Assembly: GCA_902470035.1 (NCBI GenBank)
Contig: CABREZ010000002.1
Span: forward strand, 1 to 35,419
Length of the DNA: 35,419 nt
DNA from: an uncultured Streptococcus sp.
GTDB taxonomy: Bacteria; Bacillota; Bacilli; Lactobacillales; Streptococcaceae
Direction of reading: 5' to 3'
A program made the translations under genes and the position numbers. This document shows, piece by piece, positions 7,394 through 16,590 of the stretch (positions are counted from its first letter, which is position 1; each line of letters starts with the position of its first letter). The notes beneath the pieces are model-generated. The model made no database searches. It worked only from the letters and a program-made list of their open reading frames with translations, and was not told where the DNA came from.

Positions 7394-7427
7394 AATAGGA
7401 GATTATGCACAGGAAAAGGATAAACGG

Positions 7428-10421
7428 ATGAAGGCAGTAGCAACTCCAGAACTTGAGATTGAAAGACAGTTGATCCAGCAGTTGACATCAGGGGAGAGTC
7501 AGTGGACCTACCGCGAGGATCTCAAGAATGAAGACCAGTTATGGGACAATTTCTTTGATAAGCTAGCGCAAAACAATGTCGCTCTGCTGGCGGACCATCC
7601 CTTGACAGATCAAGAAAAACGTCAGATAAAGAACCAGCTCAACTTTGTCAGCTATTATGAAGCGGCCAAGTGGCTAGCAGGTGAAAATGGGATCGCCAAG
7701 GTAGAAGTCCAACGAGAAGATGCTAGTCTAGGGACTATCCGCTTGGCGGTCATCTGGCGGGACAATATCGCTGCTGGTAAGTCGAGCTATGAAGTGGTCA
7801 ATCAAGTCGAACGCGACAAGGCCTATCCGCTAGACCAGGATCGACGGCTCGATACGACCCTTTTGATCAATGGCCTGCCTCTCATCCATATCGAACTCAA
7901 GAGCCCACGAGTGGCTTTTCTAGATGCCTTTCACCAGATCAAAAAGTACGACCGTGAAGGCAAGTTCCGGGGCATTTACTCGAGCTTACAGATGTTTGTC
8001 GTGACCAATAAAGTCGACACACGCTATATCGCGGCAGCCCGTGAAAGCAAGCTAAACAAGCAATTCCTGACCAAGTGGGTGGACAAGGACAACCAACCCA
8101 TGATCGATCTCAACAGCTTTGCTCATGAGGTCCTCTCCATCCCTCGTGCTCACCAGATGGTCATGCAGTACTCGGTCATCGACGATAGCAAGAAAGCCCT
8201 CATCCTCTTGCGTCCCTACCAGATCCATGCCATCGAGGCTGTACAGGAAGCCTCCCGCCGTCAGGAGTCGGGCTATATCTGGCATACGACCGGATCAGGC
8301 AAGACCTTGACCTCTTACAAGGTAGCACGCAATCTCTTGCAGATCCCAGCGATCCAAAAGACCATCTTTGTCGTCGACCGCAGAGACCTGGACCAGCAGA
8401 CGACCTCGTCCTTCCTCTCTTATGCGGCCAATGATGTCATCGACATCGACGAGACGGACAATACCCATGAGCTGGTCAAGCGCCTAGGTGGCAATGACAA
8501 GCGCGTGGTGGTCTCGACCATCCAGAAAATCACAACCATGATGCGCAAGTTCGAAGAAGGAAAGTACCAGCGAGATGCTGGGAAGATCAAGGACCTGCGC
8601 GTAGCCTTTGTCGTGGATGAGTGCCACCGAGCGGTCACCCCACAGACGCAAAAAGAGATCAAGGCCTACTTCAAAAACTCTCTCTGGTATGGCTTTACAG
8701 GGACCCCGATCTTTAAGGAAAACAAACGTAAACAAGTGGGAGACCTGGCTCAGACCACCCACCAACAGTATGGCGATCGCCTGCATGAATACACTGTCAA
8801 GGAAGCCATCCATGATGGAGCGGTTCTGGGCTTTAAGGTAGACTACCGCAATACCATCATCTCGGATCTCCTAGAAGAAGAAATTCCAGACCAGGCCTAT
8901 GAGGACAAGGAGCACATGCTAGAGGTCCTCGATGCCATCCTCAATAAGAGCCAGCAACAGCTCAATATCCCCAAAGGGGTTGGAAAGAGCTATGAAGCTA
9001 TCTTGACAGTCAAGTCCATCCCACGAGCACAGGCCTATTATAATCTGCTCAAGAGCATTCTCGCTGGTAAGGAGCGGGTCAAGGTCTCCGAGCGGGTCAA
9101 ACGTCATTTGCCAGATTTTCCAAAATTTACCATCACCTACTCAGTGTCTGAAAATGAGGAAGAATCTATCGGCTACCAAGACCACATGAAGCAAGTCATG
9201 GAGGACTACAACCAAGAGTTTGGTACGCATTTTAGCCTAGCGGATCTGCGGGGCTTTAACACCGATGTCAACAATCGTCTAGCTAGAAAGCAGGACAAGT
9301 ATCTCTATCGCAATGAGCAGTTGGACCTGGTCATCGTGGTCGACCGTCTCTTGACCGGTTTTGATGCACCTTGTCTTTCTACGCTCTTTATCGATCGCAA
9401 GCCCATGCGCCCACAGGACTTGATCCAGGCCTTCAGCCGGACCAATCGGATCTTTGATGACAAGAAGCACTTCGGCCATATCATCACCTTCCAGCGTCCT
9501 CAAGCCTTTAAGGAAGCCGTCGACAATGCCCTCAAGCTCTACTCCAATGGAGGAGAAAATGAGGTCCTAGCACCAAGCTGGGAAGAAGAGAAGCGCAACT
9601 TCTTAAAAGCCTGGGCAGAGTTTAAAGGCCAAGTCACAGACTTCGAAGAAGAAGGAGTCGCCCTCGAGCAGGCTCCAACGGCCCAGCTCCGTAAGGTCGC
9701 TAAAGCCTATCAGCTCTTTGACAAGTACCAAGCCTCTATCCGCGTCTACTCAGAGTATGATAAAGAAGAGATCTATCGAGAAACAGGCCTTAGCGATAGC
9801 CAGCTTGAAGCCTATCTGGGCCTCTATCAAAATATCCTGGCAGAGATCAAGAGCAGGGATCCAGAAGTGGACAGCCAAGATGAGCTGGATATCCACTATG
9901 AGCTAGAGTCTGTCCAAGTCGATGAGATTAACTATGCCTATATCCTGATGCTGATCCAGAGTATGATCCAGCAGGAGGAAAATGACGAGCAGACCCTGAG
10001 TGACAAGGATATCGCAACCGTGGATAGCTATATCGAGAGCCTTAACCGGACCAATCCAAGTCTAGCGGAGATCATCCAAAATCTCTGGACCCAAGTCCAA
10101 GAAGAGCCAGAACGCTACCGAGGACAATCCATCACCGGAGTCTTGGACCAGATGATCGAATCCGTCATCGATAGCCATATCGAAAGCTTCGCCAAAAACT
10201 GGTATATCGGAGCCGACGAACTGCGCTACTATATCCAACACTACCGCAAAGGCTCTAAAAAACAAGCCGGCGAAAGCCAGCTGACCAAGAGCCAACGCTA
10301 CAAAGATTACAAGGCGGAAGTAGCAGATGCCCTCAACCCACTCAGCTACAAAAAACAAATCAAAGAAGCCTATACCCAACTGATCGAAGAGGTGATTGAA
10401 CCACTGAGAGTGGGGAGGTAA
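7428..10421 (+). CDS. hsdR: Type I restriction enzyme R subunit HsdR
   Basis: A 997-residue protein. The ATG at 7428 has AGGAAAAGGA seven bases upstream and lies downstream of the extended -10 box. The N-terminal nuclease domain shows the PD-(D/E)xK core with Asp142 and Glu156-x-Lys158 (HIELKSP). The helicase motor has Walker A TTGSGKT (Lys292), the DECH box (397-400), GFTGTPIF and the late motif QAFSRTNR. With HsdM and HsdS it forms the restriction complex that translocates DNA and cuts at a distance. Size and sequence style suggest a Type IC-like (EcoR124) enzyme. Its GC-rich codon use contrasts with the two genes that follow. HsdS and HsdM are 2 kb and 6 kb downstream, separated by cargo genes. 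Confidence 0.96.
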   Translation: MKAVATPELEIERQLIQQLTSGESQWTYREDLKNEDQLWDNFFDKLAQNNVALLADHPLTDQEKRQIKNQLNFVSYYEAAKWLAGENGIAKVEVQREDASLGTIRLAVIWRDNIAAGKSSYEVVNQVERDKAYPLDQDRRLDTTLLINGLPLIHIELKSPRVAFLDAFHQIKKYDREGKFRGIYSSLQMFVVTNKVDTRYIAAARESKLNKQFLTKWVDKDNQPMIDLNSFAHEVLSIPRAHQMVMQYSVIDDSKKALILLRPYQIHAIEAVQEASRRQESGYIWHTTGSGKTLTSYKVARNLLQIPAIQKTIFVVDRRDLDQQTTSSFLSYAANDVIDIDETDNTHELVKRLGGNDKRVVVSTIQKITTMMRKFEEGKYQRDAGKIKDLRVAFVVDECHRAVTPQTQKEIKAYFKNSLWYGFTGTPIFKENKRKQVGDLAQTTHQQYGDRLHEYTVKEAIHDGAVLGFKVDYRNTIISDLLEEEIPDQAYEDKEHMLEVLDAILNKSQQQLNIPKGVGKSYEAILTVKSIPRAQAYYNLLKSILAGKERVKVSERVKRHLPDFPKFTITYSVSENEEESIGYQDHMKQVMEDYNQEFGTHFSLADLRGFNTDVNNRLARKQDKYLYRNEQLDLVIVVDRLLTGFDAPCLSTLFIDRKPMRPQDLIQAFSRTNRIFDDKKHFGHIITFQRPQAFKEAVDNALKLYSNGGENEVLAPSWEEEKRNFLKAWAEFKGQVTDFEEEGVALEQAPTAQLRKVAKAYQLFDKYQASIRVYSEYDKEEIYRETGLSDSQLEAYLGLYQNILAEIKSRDPEVDSQDELDIHYELESVQVDEINYAYILMLIQSMIQQEENDEQTLSDKDIATVDSYIESLNRTNPSLAEIIQNLWTQVQEEPERYRGQSITGVLDQMIESVIDSHIESFAKNWYIGADELRYYIQHYRKGSKKQAGESQLTKSQRYKDYKAEVADALNPLSYKKQIKEAYTQLIEEVIEPLRVGR

Positions 10422-10441
10422 GAAAAAGGAGTATTATAAAA

Positions 10442-11734
10442 ATGAATAAAATTACTATTTATTTTCAATTAATTAACAATAAGGTAATTGCATTACATAC
10501 AGAACAAATTAATGAATTATATAATGAGAGCCTTGAATCAGAGAGTCTGGATGGTATTATTCAAGAATTTCAAAATAATGGATACGAATTAACTGATGAA
10601 CAAAAAGAAGAATTATTTGAAATTTTTAACGATGATATTTCGTCTGCTAATGAAAGTGATGTATCTCAAGATGATGGATTTATAATAAAGCACTGGGTAA
10701 GTAATAGGTCTTACGGAGAATTAATTGATATGTATGATTTAGGAGAGATAAAAAAACCAGAGATGCAACGAGAATTTGTCTGGAATTCTGCAAAAAGTTC
10801 AAGATTTATCGAATCTATCATATTAGGTTTACCAATACCGCCGTTATTCTTATTGGAAGTAAAAGATAACGAATATGAAATAATTGATGGATTCCAACGG
10901 TTAACTACATTATTTAACTATATAAAAGGTTATCCTTGGTCAGGAAAAAAAGATTCGGGGAGAAATTTGCCTGCTAGGTTGTCTAATAGAAATATTAAAG
11001 AGAGCATCGCAGGAAAGAAATTTGATGATTTAGAACCTATCTATCAAAGAAAAATTAGAAGAAGTACAGTACCTCTAATGGAGTTTAAACAGATCTCACC
11101 TGGGGATTTCACATCAAAATATTTAATATTCGAAAGAATTAATACAGGTTCAGAAAAATTAAATTCAATGCAAATCCGTAAATCGTTAGCATATGGGGAA
11201 TTTATGAACGACTTATATGATTATGCAAACTCTGATGAAATTTTTATGTCTCTATTTTCTACTACTCAAGTAAAAAAGGATATTCATGTTGAGGCACTTC
11301 TACGCACTTTAGCAATCAGTGATGCATACTATAAAAAATACAAATATTCAAAAAGAGGGATAAAAAATATGCTGGATGAATATTGTGAAATTTATCGTAA
11401 TAACAAAATTGATGTTAACCGAATCAATTCAATTTTCAGTGTTATAAAAGAACTTTGGGATTTGTTTGGGGATGATATTTTTAAAAGAGTAAATTCTGAA
11501 GGTAAATTTGAAGGTATATTAAATATATCCATATTAGAATCTTTAGTTGGCGTTATTGTTGAGAATGATTATGCTATAAATCAAGAATTATTTCAGAAAT
11601 ATAAACATAAAATGCAAAAAGTCTATGAAGATGATGTACTGGACACTGAGAAAAGTCCGTTTTCAGCTAATACAGGAACGTATAGATCAATTGAAAAAAG
11701 GTATGAAATTTGTGAATCTATATTTGGAGTATAA
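10442..11734 (+). CDS. DUF262-domain protein (ParB/GmrS-like), defence cargo
   Basis: A 430-residue protein whose middle carries the DUF262 signatures QREFVWN (109-115), DGFQR (149-153, the ParB/Srx-like DGQQR motif) and FERINTGSEKLN (about 234-245). No C-terminal DUF1524 HNH nuclease motif is visible, unlike GmrSD and BrxU. The N-terminal 80 residues are acidic and unassigned. DUF262 domains are nucleotide-binding or hydrolysing modules common in phage defence. The gene is very AT-rich and starts 20 bases after hsdR with AAAAAGGAG in front. The HEPN gene follows after two bases, so the two probably act together, with DUF262 as sensor or NTPase. R-linked ORFs inside Type I loci (rlo genes of Campylobacter) offer a precedent for this placement. 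Confidence 0.85.
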   Translation: MNKITIYFQLINNKVIALHTEQINELYNESLESESLDGIIQEFQNNGYELTDEQKEELFEIFNDDISSANESDVSQDDGFIIKHWVSNRSYGELIDMYDLGEIKKPEMQREFVWNSAKSSRFIESIILGLPIPPLFLLEVKDNEYEIIDGFQRLTTLFNYIKGYPWSGKKDSGRNLPARLSNRNIKESIAGKKFDDLEPIYQRKIRRSTVPLMEFKQISPGDFTSKYLIFERINTGSEKLNSMQIRKSLAYGEFMNDLYDYANSDEIFMSLFSTTQVKKDIHVEALLRTLAISDAYYKKYKYSKRGIKNMLDEYCEIYRNNKIDVNRINSIFSVIKELWDLFGDDIFKRVNSEGKFEGILNISILESLVGVIVENDYAINQELFQKYKHKMQKVYEDDVLDTEKSPFSANTGTYRSIEKRYEICESIFGV

Positions 11735-11736
11735 AG

Positions 11737-12594
11737 ATGTTTAAAAACAGAGATTACCTAGATTATTTTGAGAGGTTAGAGAAAATTAAGAAAGAAATTG
11801 AATATGCTGAAATGATGCAGGCTAGTCTTTCAGAATATCGTTTGGAACATAGAGAATTTGCAATGAGTATAGATTTAGATTTTAAGGTGTTACAAACGGC
11901 GTATGATTTCTATAAACCTAGCTTACTAATCTCCTCTTATACATTTTCGGAACAATTAGTTAAATATTTTATATATTCAATTTTGAATATGCATGATGAA
12001 GATTTTATTGAAAATCAACATCTTGCTAAATTTGTTGAGAAAAAAATTCCAAAAAAAAGATTTGTGCCAAATATAAAGGTGAAAGATATATCTAACTTAT
12101 TCAGTGAATTTATTCAATTTGATGAGGGTCAAATTATAAAATTACTAAAAATTAAAGAATTTGAAGATAATTATAAGTCTTATGATCTTATGATTGAAAA
12201 TAGACATTTGTTTGCTCACAGTGGTGAAAACCAAGGATATGACTTGAATACTATTAAAGAATCATTCCCTGTTTTAGAGTTATTAATGGATGAAATCTAT
12301 AATATAAATAATAAATTTGAAGCGAGAGTAAGTTTAGAGAATGAACTGATTCAAATAAAAAATTTGATAAATAGTTTTTTTGAAAAAAAAACAAGGAAAA
12401 ATGGTAAAAAAGTGAAGGCTTTGTTAAAGGATTTAAAGAAACATTCTAAGAAATCGTTGAAAATTTTGAAAATTTTACGAAAGGAATCGAAGATTTATAT
12501 CTTTTTATATGATACATTGGAATGTATTTCAAATATAGATGGAAGAAAAAATTACGAAGTACTATTATGTAATATAGAACAGTTGAATTTGTAG
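11737..12594 (+). CDS. HEPN-domain putative ribonuclease, partner of DUF262
   Basis: A 285-residue, mostly helical and strongly basic-tailed protein. The key feature is ENRHLFAHSG: Arg156 and His161 form the R-x4-H motif that defines catalytically active HEPN RNases. An upstream helix pair (SYTFSEQLVKYFIYSIL, about 67-83) supplies the rest of the four-helix fold. It resembles the RiboL-PSP/MAE_28990-type HEPN proteins that frequently sit beside DUF262 genes. The likely role is abortive RNA cleavage, or a nuclease controlled by the DUF262 partner. The C-terminal Lys-rich coil (about 210-250) may bind nucleic acid. The gene contains runs of A7-A9 (near 12040-12058 and 12383-12391). It follows the DUF262 stop by two bases and precedes hsdS by 11 bases. 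Confidence 0.75.
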   Translation: MFKNRDYLDYFERLEKIKKEIEYAEMMQASLSEYRLEHREFAMSIDLDFKVLQTAYDFYKPSLLISSYTFSEQLVKYFIYSILNMHDEDFIENQHLAKFVEKKIPKKRFVPNIKVKDISNLFSEFIQFDEGQIIKLLKIKEFEDNYKSYDLMIENRHLFAHSGENQGYDLNTIKESFPVLELLMDEIYNINNKFEARVSLENELIQIKNLINSFFEKKTRKNGKKVKALLKDLKKHSKKSLKILKILRKESKIYIFLYDTLECISNIDGRKNYEVLLCNIEQLNL

Positions 12595-12605
12595 CAGGTA
12601 TTAAG

Positions 12606-13844
12606 ATGTCAAAAATGATTATGTGTATTCCTAAAATAAGATTTAAAGATTATTTAAATGATTGGCTATATACAGAATTAAAAGAAGTTAAAGATGTTAG
12701 AGACGGTACTCATGCTTCTCCCAACTATTTTTTTTCAGGTTATCCTTTAGTAACTTCAAAGAATTTAACAGATTCTGGACTAAATCTAAATGATGTATCA
12801 TTAATTTCTGAGTCAGATTATATAGAGATTAATAAACGTTCAAAAGTAGAAGCGGGAGATATTCTGCTTGGGCTTATTGGTACAATAGGAAAACCAGTTT
12901 TAGTTGAAATAGATGGATTTGCTATAAAAAATGTAGGATTGATAAAAAATGGTGGACAAATACAAAATCAATTTTTATTGCAATATTTAAAAACGAACAT
13001 ATTCAATAAATATATTCAAATTGAAATGGCTGGGAACACTCAAAAATTTTTGGGACTAGAAACTCTACGTAATACCAAAGTTCCAATTCCTAGTCCAGAA
13101 GAACAATCCGCCATTGGCTCTCTTTTCCGCACCCTCGACGACCTTCTATCTAGCTACAAGGACAATCTCGCCAACTATCAATCTCTTAAGACTACCATGC
13201 TCTCCAAGATGTTTCCCAAAGCTGGACAGACCGTTCCTGAGATTCGTTTGGATGGATTTGAAGGAGAGTGGAAGTTTATTAGATTGGGAAAAGTTCTTTT
13301 AGAAGCATATCAAGGAATTAATACTACTTCAGATAAAGTAGAGTATTCCGTATCGGGAATTCCAATTTTACAGGCAAAACATATCACGAATGGACAAATC
13401 AACTATAAAGATACCCGCTATTTAGATATGGATATATATGAACATTACATTTCAAAATATATGCCTAAAAAAGGAGAAATTTTATTTGCAAATATTGGTA
13501 CCATTGGGCCGTCTGTACTTGTAGATACTGATGAATTGTTTTTAATTGCTTGGAATATTTTAAAAATGAGCATTAAAGACAATTATTCACCTGTTTTTAT
13601 AAAACTAACTTTATCTTTACTAGATTCTAAACATATTTTTGAAAGAATAACTACTGGAAATGCTACTAAATTTATTAATAAAGATGAGATAATGGATATT
13701 AGAATTAGTGTTCCATCTCTTCCTGAACAACAAGCCATCGGCGCCTATTTCTCTAACCTCGATAACCTCATTAATTCTCATCAAGAAAAAATTTCTCAGC
13801 TAGAAACACTCAAAAAGAGACTCTTGCAGGATATGTTTATCTAA
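12606..13844 (+). CDS. hsdS: Type I restriction specificity subunit HsdS
   Basis: A 412-residue protein with the two-TRD layout of HsdS. TRD1 spans about residues 1-158, a central conserved helical spacer 159-222 (PSPEEQSAIGSLFRTLDDLL...), TRD2 about 223-375 and a conserved tail 376-412 (PEQQAIGAYFSNLDNLI...LLQDMFI). The two conserved parts repeat each other, as expected. The recognition domains are AT-rich while the spacer is GC-richer like hsdR and hsdM: a mosaic typical of domain exchange. HsdS sets the methylation and cutting site, which cannot be read from sequence. The ribosome site is weak, so it may be coupled to the HEPN gene. A T8 run lies in TRD1 near 12728-12735. Confidence 0.95.
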   Translation: MSKMIMCIPKIRFKDYLNDWLYTELKEVKDVRDGTHASPNYFFSGYPLVTSKNLTDSGLNLNDVSLISESDYIEINKRSKVEAGDILLGLIGTIGKPVLVEIDGFAIKNVGLIKNGGQIQNQFLLQYLKTNIFNKYIQIEMAGNTQKFLGLETLRNTKVPIPSPEEQSAIGSLFRTLDDLLSSYKDNLANYQSLKTTMLSKMFPKAGQTVPEIRLDGFEGEWKFIRLGKVLLEAYQGINTTSDKVEYSVSGIPILQAKHITNGQINYKDTRYLDMDIYEHYISKYMPKKGEILFANIGTIGPSVLVDTDELFLIAWNILKMSIKDNYSPVFIKLTLSLLDSKHIFERITTGNATKFINKDEIMDIRISVPSLPEQQAIGAYFSNLDNLINSHQEKISQLETLKKRLLQDMFI

Positions 13845-13853
13845 GGAGGGATT

Positions 13854-15722
13854 ATGTATAGTTCTAAAAAAGATTTGATTGAAAAGTTAGAATCTGAAAA
13901 GAAAAGATTTCGAGATAATTTAAGTCAAATTGCTGATTATGAAAAAGATTTATATAATCGAGTAGATAATTATCTATCTGAACTTATTTCTTTTATAAAT
14001 GACGAGCTAAATGAAAAAGTTTTGTCTAATGATGTAACTGTAAGGTACAAAACATTACGAGAGAATTTGTTAGAAAGCATATACAAATGTTTTGATGGTG
14101 ATATTCATTCGTATGATTCTATATTTCCTCAAGTTTTATATAATTTCAAAGTAATTAAACTTTTTTCTTTCATTGCTAAAATAGATTCTACTACTGTTAT
14201 TATAGGGGCTAATGGGGCAGGGAAAACTAGTCTTATTAATGAATTAAGAAAGAATAGTATAGATGAGATGTATGTTTTACCTGCTCAAAAACTGTTATGT
14301 TTTGCTACTCATATTCAGGATAGGAATGTAGTTGATGAGGAGTCTTATATAAATGAGTTTAACAATATAAGCCTAAAGTACGAAACAATAGATTTATACC
14401 TTAATCAGATTGATGCAAATTTTTCAAATGCTTTTACAAAATTAATAACACTGTTAGTAAAAGACATCATGGCTGTAGCTACAGACCATTTCAGGGGTAA
14501 AAATGAATCGTCATTATCTTTGTGGCAAAAATTAGAAAAAATATGGAATAAAATTAAACCAGAAATAAAATTTGATATTGATACTAAAAATACAGTTGTT
14601 AAAATCGAAAAGAATGGATCTAAATATAGTATAAATGGTCTTAGTGATGGAGAACGTTGTATATTGTTTTATATTGGAAATGTTCTTCTAGCTCCAGAGA
14701 ATAGCTATATTGTCGTTGACGAACCAGAAACATTTCTAAATGCTGCCGTCTATAATGAATTATGGGATTTGCTAATATCAGAACGACCTGATTGTCAATT
14801 TATTTTTGCTTCACATAACATGGACTTTGTTCAATCAAGAACTAATGCAACCTATATATGGTGTAAGAAATTTGAAGCACCTTATGACTTCGATTATGAA
14901 CAATTGGAAGAATCTCAGGAATTTCCTTTATCCTTATTAGCAAAAGTTTCTGGTACAAGGAAACCAATACTATTTTGTGAGGGAACTAAAACTAGTATAG
15001 ACTATCAGATTTATTCTAAACTATTCAGTGAATTTTGTTTTGTAAAACCAGTTCAAGGGCATAAGCAAGTTATTCAATACACAAAGGCTTATAATAATTT
15101 AAACAAAATGCATGGAAATAAAGCATATGGCATTATTGATTATGATTGGATGAATGAAAGTAGTATTCAAGAGAACACAGAAGAGGGGATTTTTGTTCTT
15201 CCATTTAATGAAGTAGAGATGATACTTATTGATGAAGCAGTAGTGAAGTCTTGCTTACCTTTTGATGACGACAAAGAAAAACAACGAAAATTTGAAAATT
15301 TTCAACAAAGTATTATTGAATCTTGTAAAGCAAACAAAGATAAAATAATAAGTATAGCATTGAAAAAGAGACTTGATGAATTCATGGAAAGTCATTTAAT
15401 TGAAATAAGTGAACCAAATGAACACGATGCTCATGTGTTTTTAGATAGCTTATCTTCTGAATTTGATGTAGATTCAACGTTTAATATAATTAATTCTATT
15501 GTTGAAGAAAGTTTGGCTTCATCTGATTTTTCAAGGATATTAAAGATTTGTAACTTAAAAAAAGAAATAATTGAATACAGAGGTAACACAGAAATAACTC
15601 CTAAGTTCAAAGAAAAAGCTTTAAGTCGTATAGCCCTGGATTCTGAACTATATATATTATTAAGAACAAAATATTTTAATGAATTTGTAACTCTACTTAA
15701 TAATAAAAAACTTGATTTTTAA
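13854..15722 (+). CDS. AAA-ATPase/DUF4435 TOPRIM fusion, merged PARIS-like (AriA-AriB) system
   Basis: A 622-residue protein in two parts. The first (about 1-340) is an ABC/SMC-type ATPase: Walker A GANGAGKTS (118-126), signature LSDGE (263-267), Walker B VVDEPE (287-292) and H-loop SHNMDF (from 320). The second (about 365-622) matches DUF4435, a TOPRIM-type nuclease fold: FCEG with Glu376, IIDYD with Asp429 and Asp431, and LPFNEVEMILID in the place of the usual (I/V)EN motif. In PARIS, AriA (ATPase) and AriB (DUF4435 TOPRIM) act together: phage anti-restriction proteins such as Ocr release AriB, which cuts tRNA. Fused forms are known. The strong AAGGAGG overlaps the hsdS stop. An OLD-family or RloA-type reading is the main alternative. 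The gene is very AT-rich. Confidence 0.75.
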   Translation: MYSSKKDLIEKLESEKKRFRDNLSQIADYEKDLYNRVDNYLSELISFINDELNEKVLSNDVTVRYKTLRENLLESIYKCFDGDIHSYDSIFPQVLYNFKVIKLFSFIAKIDSTTVIIGANGAGKTSLINELRKNSIDEMYVLPAQKLLCFATHIQDRNVVDEESYINEFNNISLKYETIDLYLNQIDANFSNAFTKLITLLVKDIMAVATDHFRGKNESSLSLWQKLEKIWNKIKPEIKFDIDTKNTVVKIEKNGSKYSINGLSDGERCILFYIGNVLLAPENSYIVVDEPETFLNAAVYNELWDLLISERPDCQFIFASHNMDFVQSRTNATYIWCKKFEAPYDFDYEQLEESQEFPLSLLAKVSGTRKPILFCEGTKTSIDYQIYSKLFSEFCFVKPVQGHKQVIQYTKAYNNLNKMHGNKAYGIIDYDWMNESSIQENTEEGIFVLPFNEVEMILIDEAVVKSCLPFDDDKEKQRKFENFQQSIIESCKANKDKIISIALKKRLDEFMESHLIEISEPNEHDAHVFLDSLSSEFDVDSTFNIINSIVEESLASSDFSRILKICNLKKEIIEYRGNTEITPKFKEKALSRIALDSELYILLRTKYFNEFVTLLNNKKLDF

Positions 15723-15743
15723 ATTAATTTCTAGATATAGATA

Positions 15744-15776
15744 CAAAAGAAACTCTTACAAGATATGTTTATCTAA
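15744..15776 (+). pseudogene. hsdS: Remnant of an hsdS 3' end behind the PARIS-like gene
   Basis: The 33 bases repeat the last 34 bases of hsdS (13811-13844) with a few substitutions and encode QKKLLQDMFI-stop, against KKRLLQDMFI-stop in the intact gene. A stop codon (TAG, 15738-15740) precedes the fragment in frame. It marks the right-hand edge of the inserted PARIS-like cargo and shows that an hsdS 3' end once led directly into the toxin-antitoxin promoter region. Confidence 0.8.
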
Positions 15777-15810
15777 CCTTCAAAAAATAACCTTATCAGT
15801 ATCCATAAGC

Positions 15811-15865
15811 GCACCCTTTTTCGAATAGTATAAGTGAGCCCCTTTGATCCTTTCAAAGGGTGCTC
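15811..15865 (+). promoter_or_regulatory. Alternative hairpins upstream of the TA promoter
   Basis: GCACCCTTT (15811-15819) is perfectly complementary to AAAGGGTGC (15855-15863). The same right arm also pairs with GAGCCCCTTTG (15836-15846). The two folds exclude each other. There is no clear T-tract. It may end the upstream transcript or act as an attenuator. Confidence 0.35.
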
Positions 15866-15881
15866 CTTAGTATTTAATAAC

Positions 15882-15919
15882 TTAAAAGTATTTACTTTTA
15901 ATAACTTTAGAGTTATAAT
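15882..15919 (+). promoter_or_regulatory. TA promoter with two palindromic operators
   Basis: TTTACT (15891-15896), 17 bases and TATAAT (15914-15919) form the promoter. TTAAAAGT-N4-ACTTTTAA (15882-15901) covers the -35 and ATAACT-N4-AGTTAT (15901-15916) covers the spacer and -10. This is the usual design for autorepression by the antitoxin. hsdM lies downstream on the same transcript. Confidence 0.65.
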
Positions 15920-15941
15920 AAATTCGAAAAGAGGTTGCTTT

Positions 15942-16307
15942 GTGCACGCTATTTATTTTTATAAGGACAAACAAGGGAATCAACCAGTCTTGGACTATAT
16001 GAGGGAGCTAGCTCGTCGCGATAGCAAGGACAGCCGGATCAAACTCAACAAGCTCAATGACTATATCGAGCTTTTGAGCCAGCAGGGAACACGTGCTGGC
16101 CAACCCTACATCAAGCATCTGGATGCGGAGATTTGGGAGTTGAGACCCTTACGGGATCGGATTTTATTCGTGGCTTGGCTAGATGGGAGCTTTGTCTTAC
16201 TGCATCCTTTTGTCAAAAAGACGCAAAAGACACCCAGACGAGAGATCGAGAAAGCCAAGCGGGAGTTGCAAGATTTGAAGGAAAGAGGGCTAAGTGATGA
16301 AGAATAG
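15942..16307 (+). CDS. HigB/RelE-family toxin (Gp49-like)
   Basis: A 121-residue protein with a GTG start at 15942 preceded by AAAAGAGG and by a good promoter; the longer open frame from 15834 would start upstream of the promoter. The region [16 protein letters not shown]...[26 protein letters not shown] is the classical Gp49/HigB-type signature of ribosome-dependent mRNA interferases. The antitoxin gene overlaps its 3' end by 11 bases, and toxin-first order is that of higBA. The composition matches hsdR and hsdM rather than the AT-rich cargo, so the pair seems an older part of this locus. Confidence 0.85.
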   Translation: MHAIYFYKDKQGNQPVLDYMRELARRDSKDSRIKLNKLNDYIELLSQQGTRAGQPYIKHLDAEIWELRPLRDRILFVAWLDGSFVLLHPFVKKTQKTPRREIEKAKRELQDLKERGLSDEE

Positions 16308-16590
16308 TGCCATCGGCAGCAATTGGAAAGATGTGAGAGCAGAGCTCTTCACCAAGGAAGAAATCTTGGAAAGTGATCTGCGGGTCGCGATTATGACAGA
16401 GCTGATCGAGGCTCGGCATGAAAAGGGCATTAGCCAAAAGAAACTAGAAGAACTCAGTGGGGTTAGTCAACCGGTCATCGCTCGGATGGAGACGGGAAAG
16501 ACCAGCCCTCAATTGGACACAGTCTTGAAAGTCTTAGCCAGTCTAGGCAAGACCCTCGCTGTCGTCCCACTGGAACAAGAAAAGGTCTAA
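16297..16590 (+). CDS. HigA-like antitoxin (XRE HTH)
   Basis: A 97-residue protein from the ATG at 16297, with AAAGAGGG upstream; a GTG directly before the ATG is the alternative. The C-terminal half is a helix-turn-helix: [40 protein letters not shown]. It neutralises the preceding toxin and most likely represses the shared promoter through the palindromes at 15882-15916. hsdM begins 21 bases later without a separate promoter that I can see, so this repressor probably also governs methyltransferase expression. Confidence 0.85.
   Translation: MKNSAIGSNWKDVRAELFTKEEILESDLRVAIMTELIEARHEKGISQKKLEELSGVSQPVIARMETGKTSPQLDTVLKVLASLGKTLAVVPLEQEKV

Noticed and set aside
7332..7427. Longer N-terminus for HsdR
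   Set aside because: It would contain the extended -10 promoter and part of a terminator; the ATG at 7428 has a proper ribosome site.
15834..15941. Longer N-terminus for the HigB-like toxin
   Set aside because: It would span the promoter and both operators; the GTG at 15942 starts at the expected place for the family.
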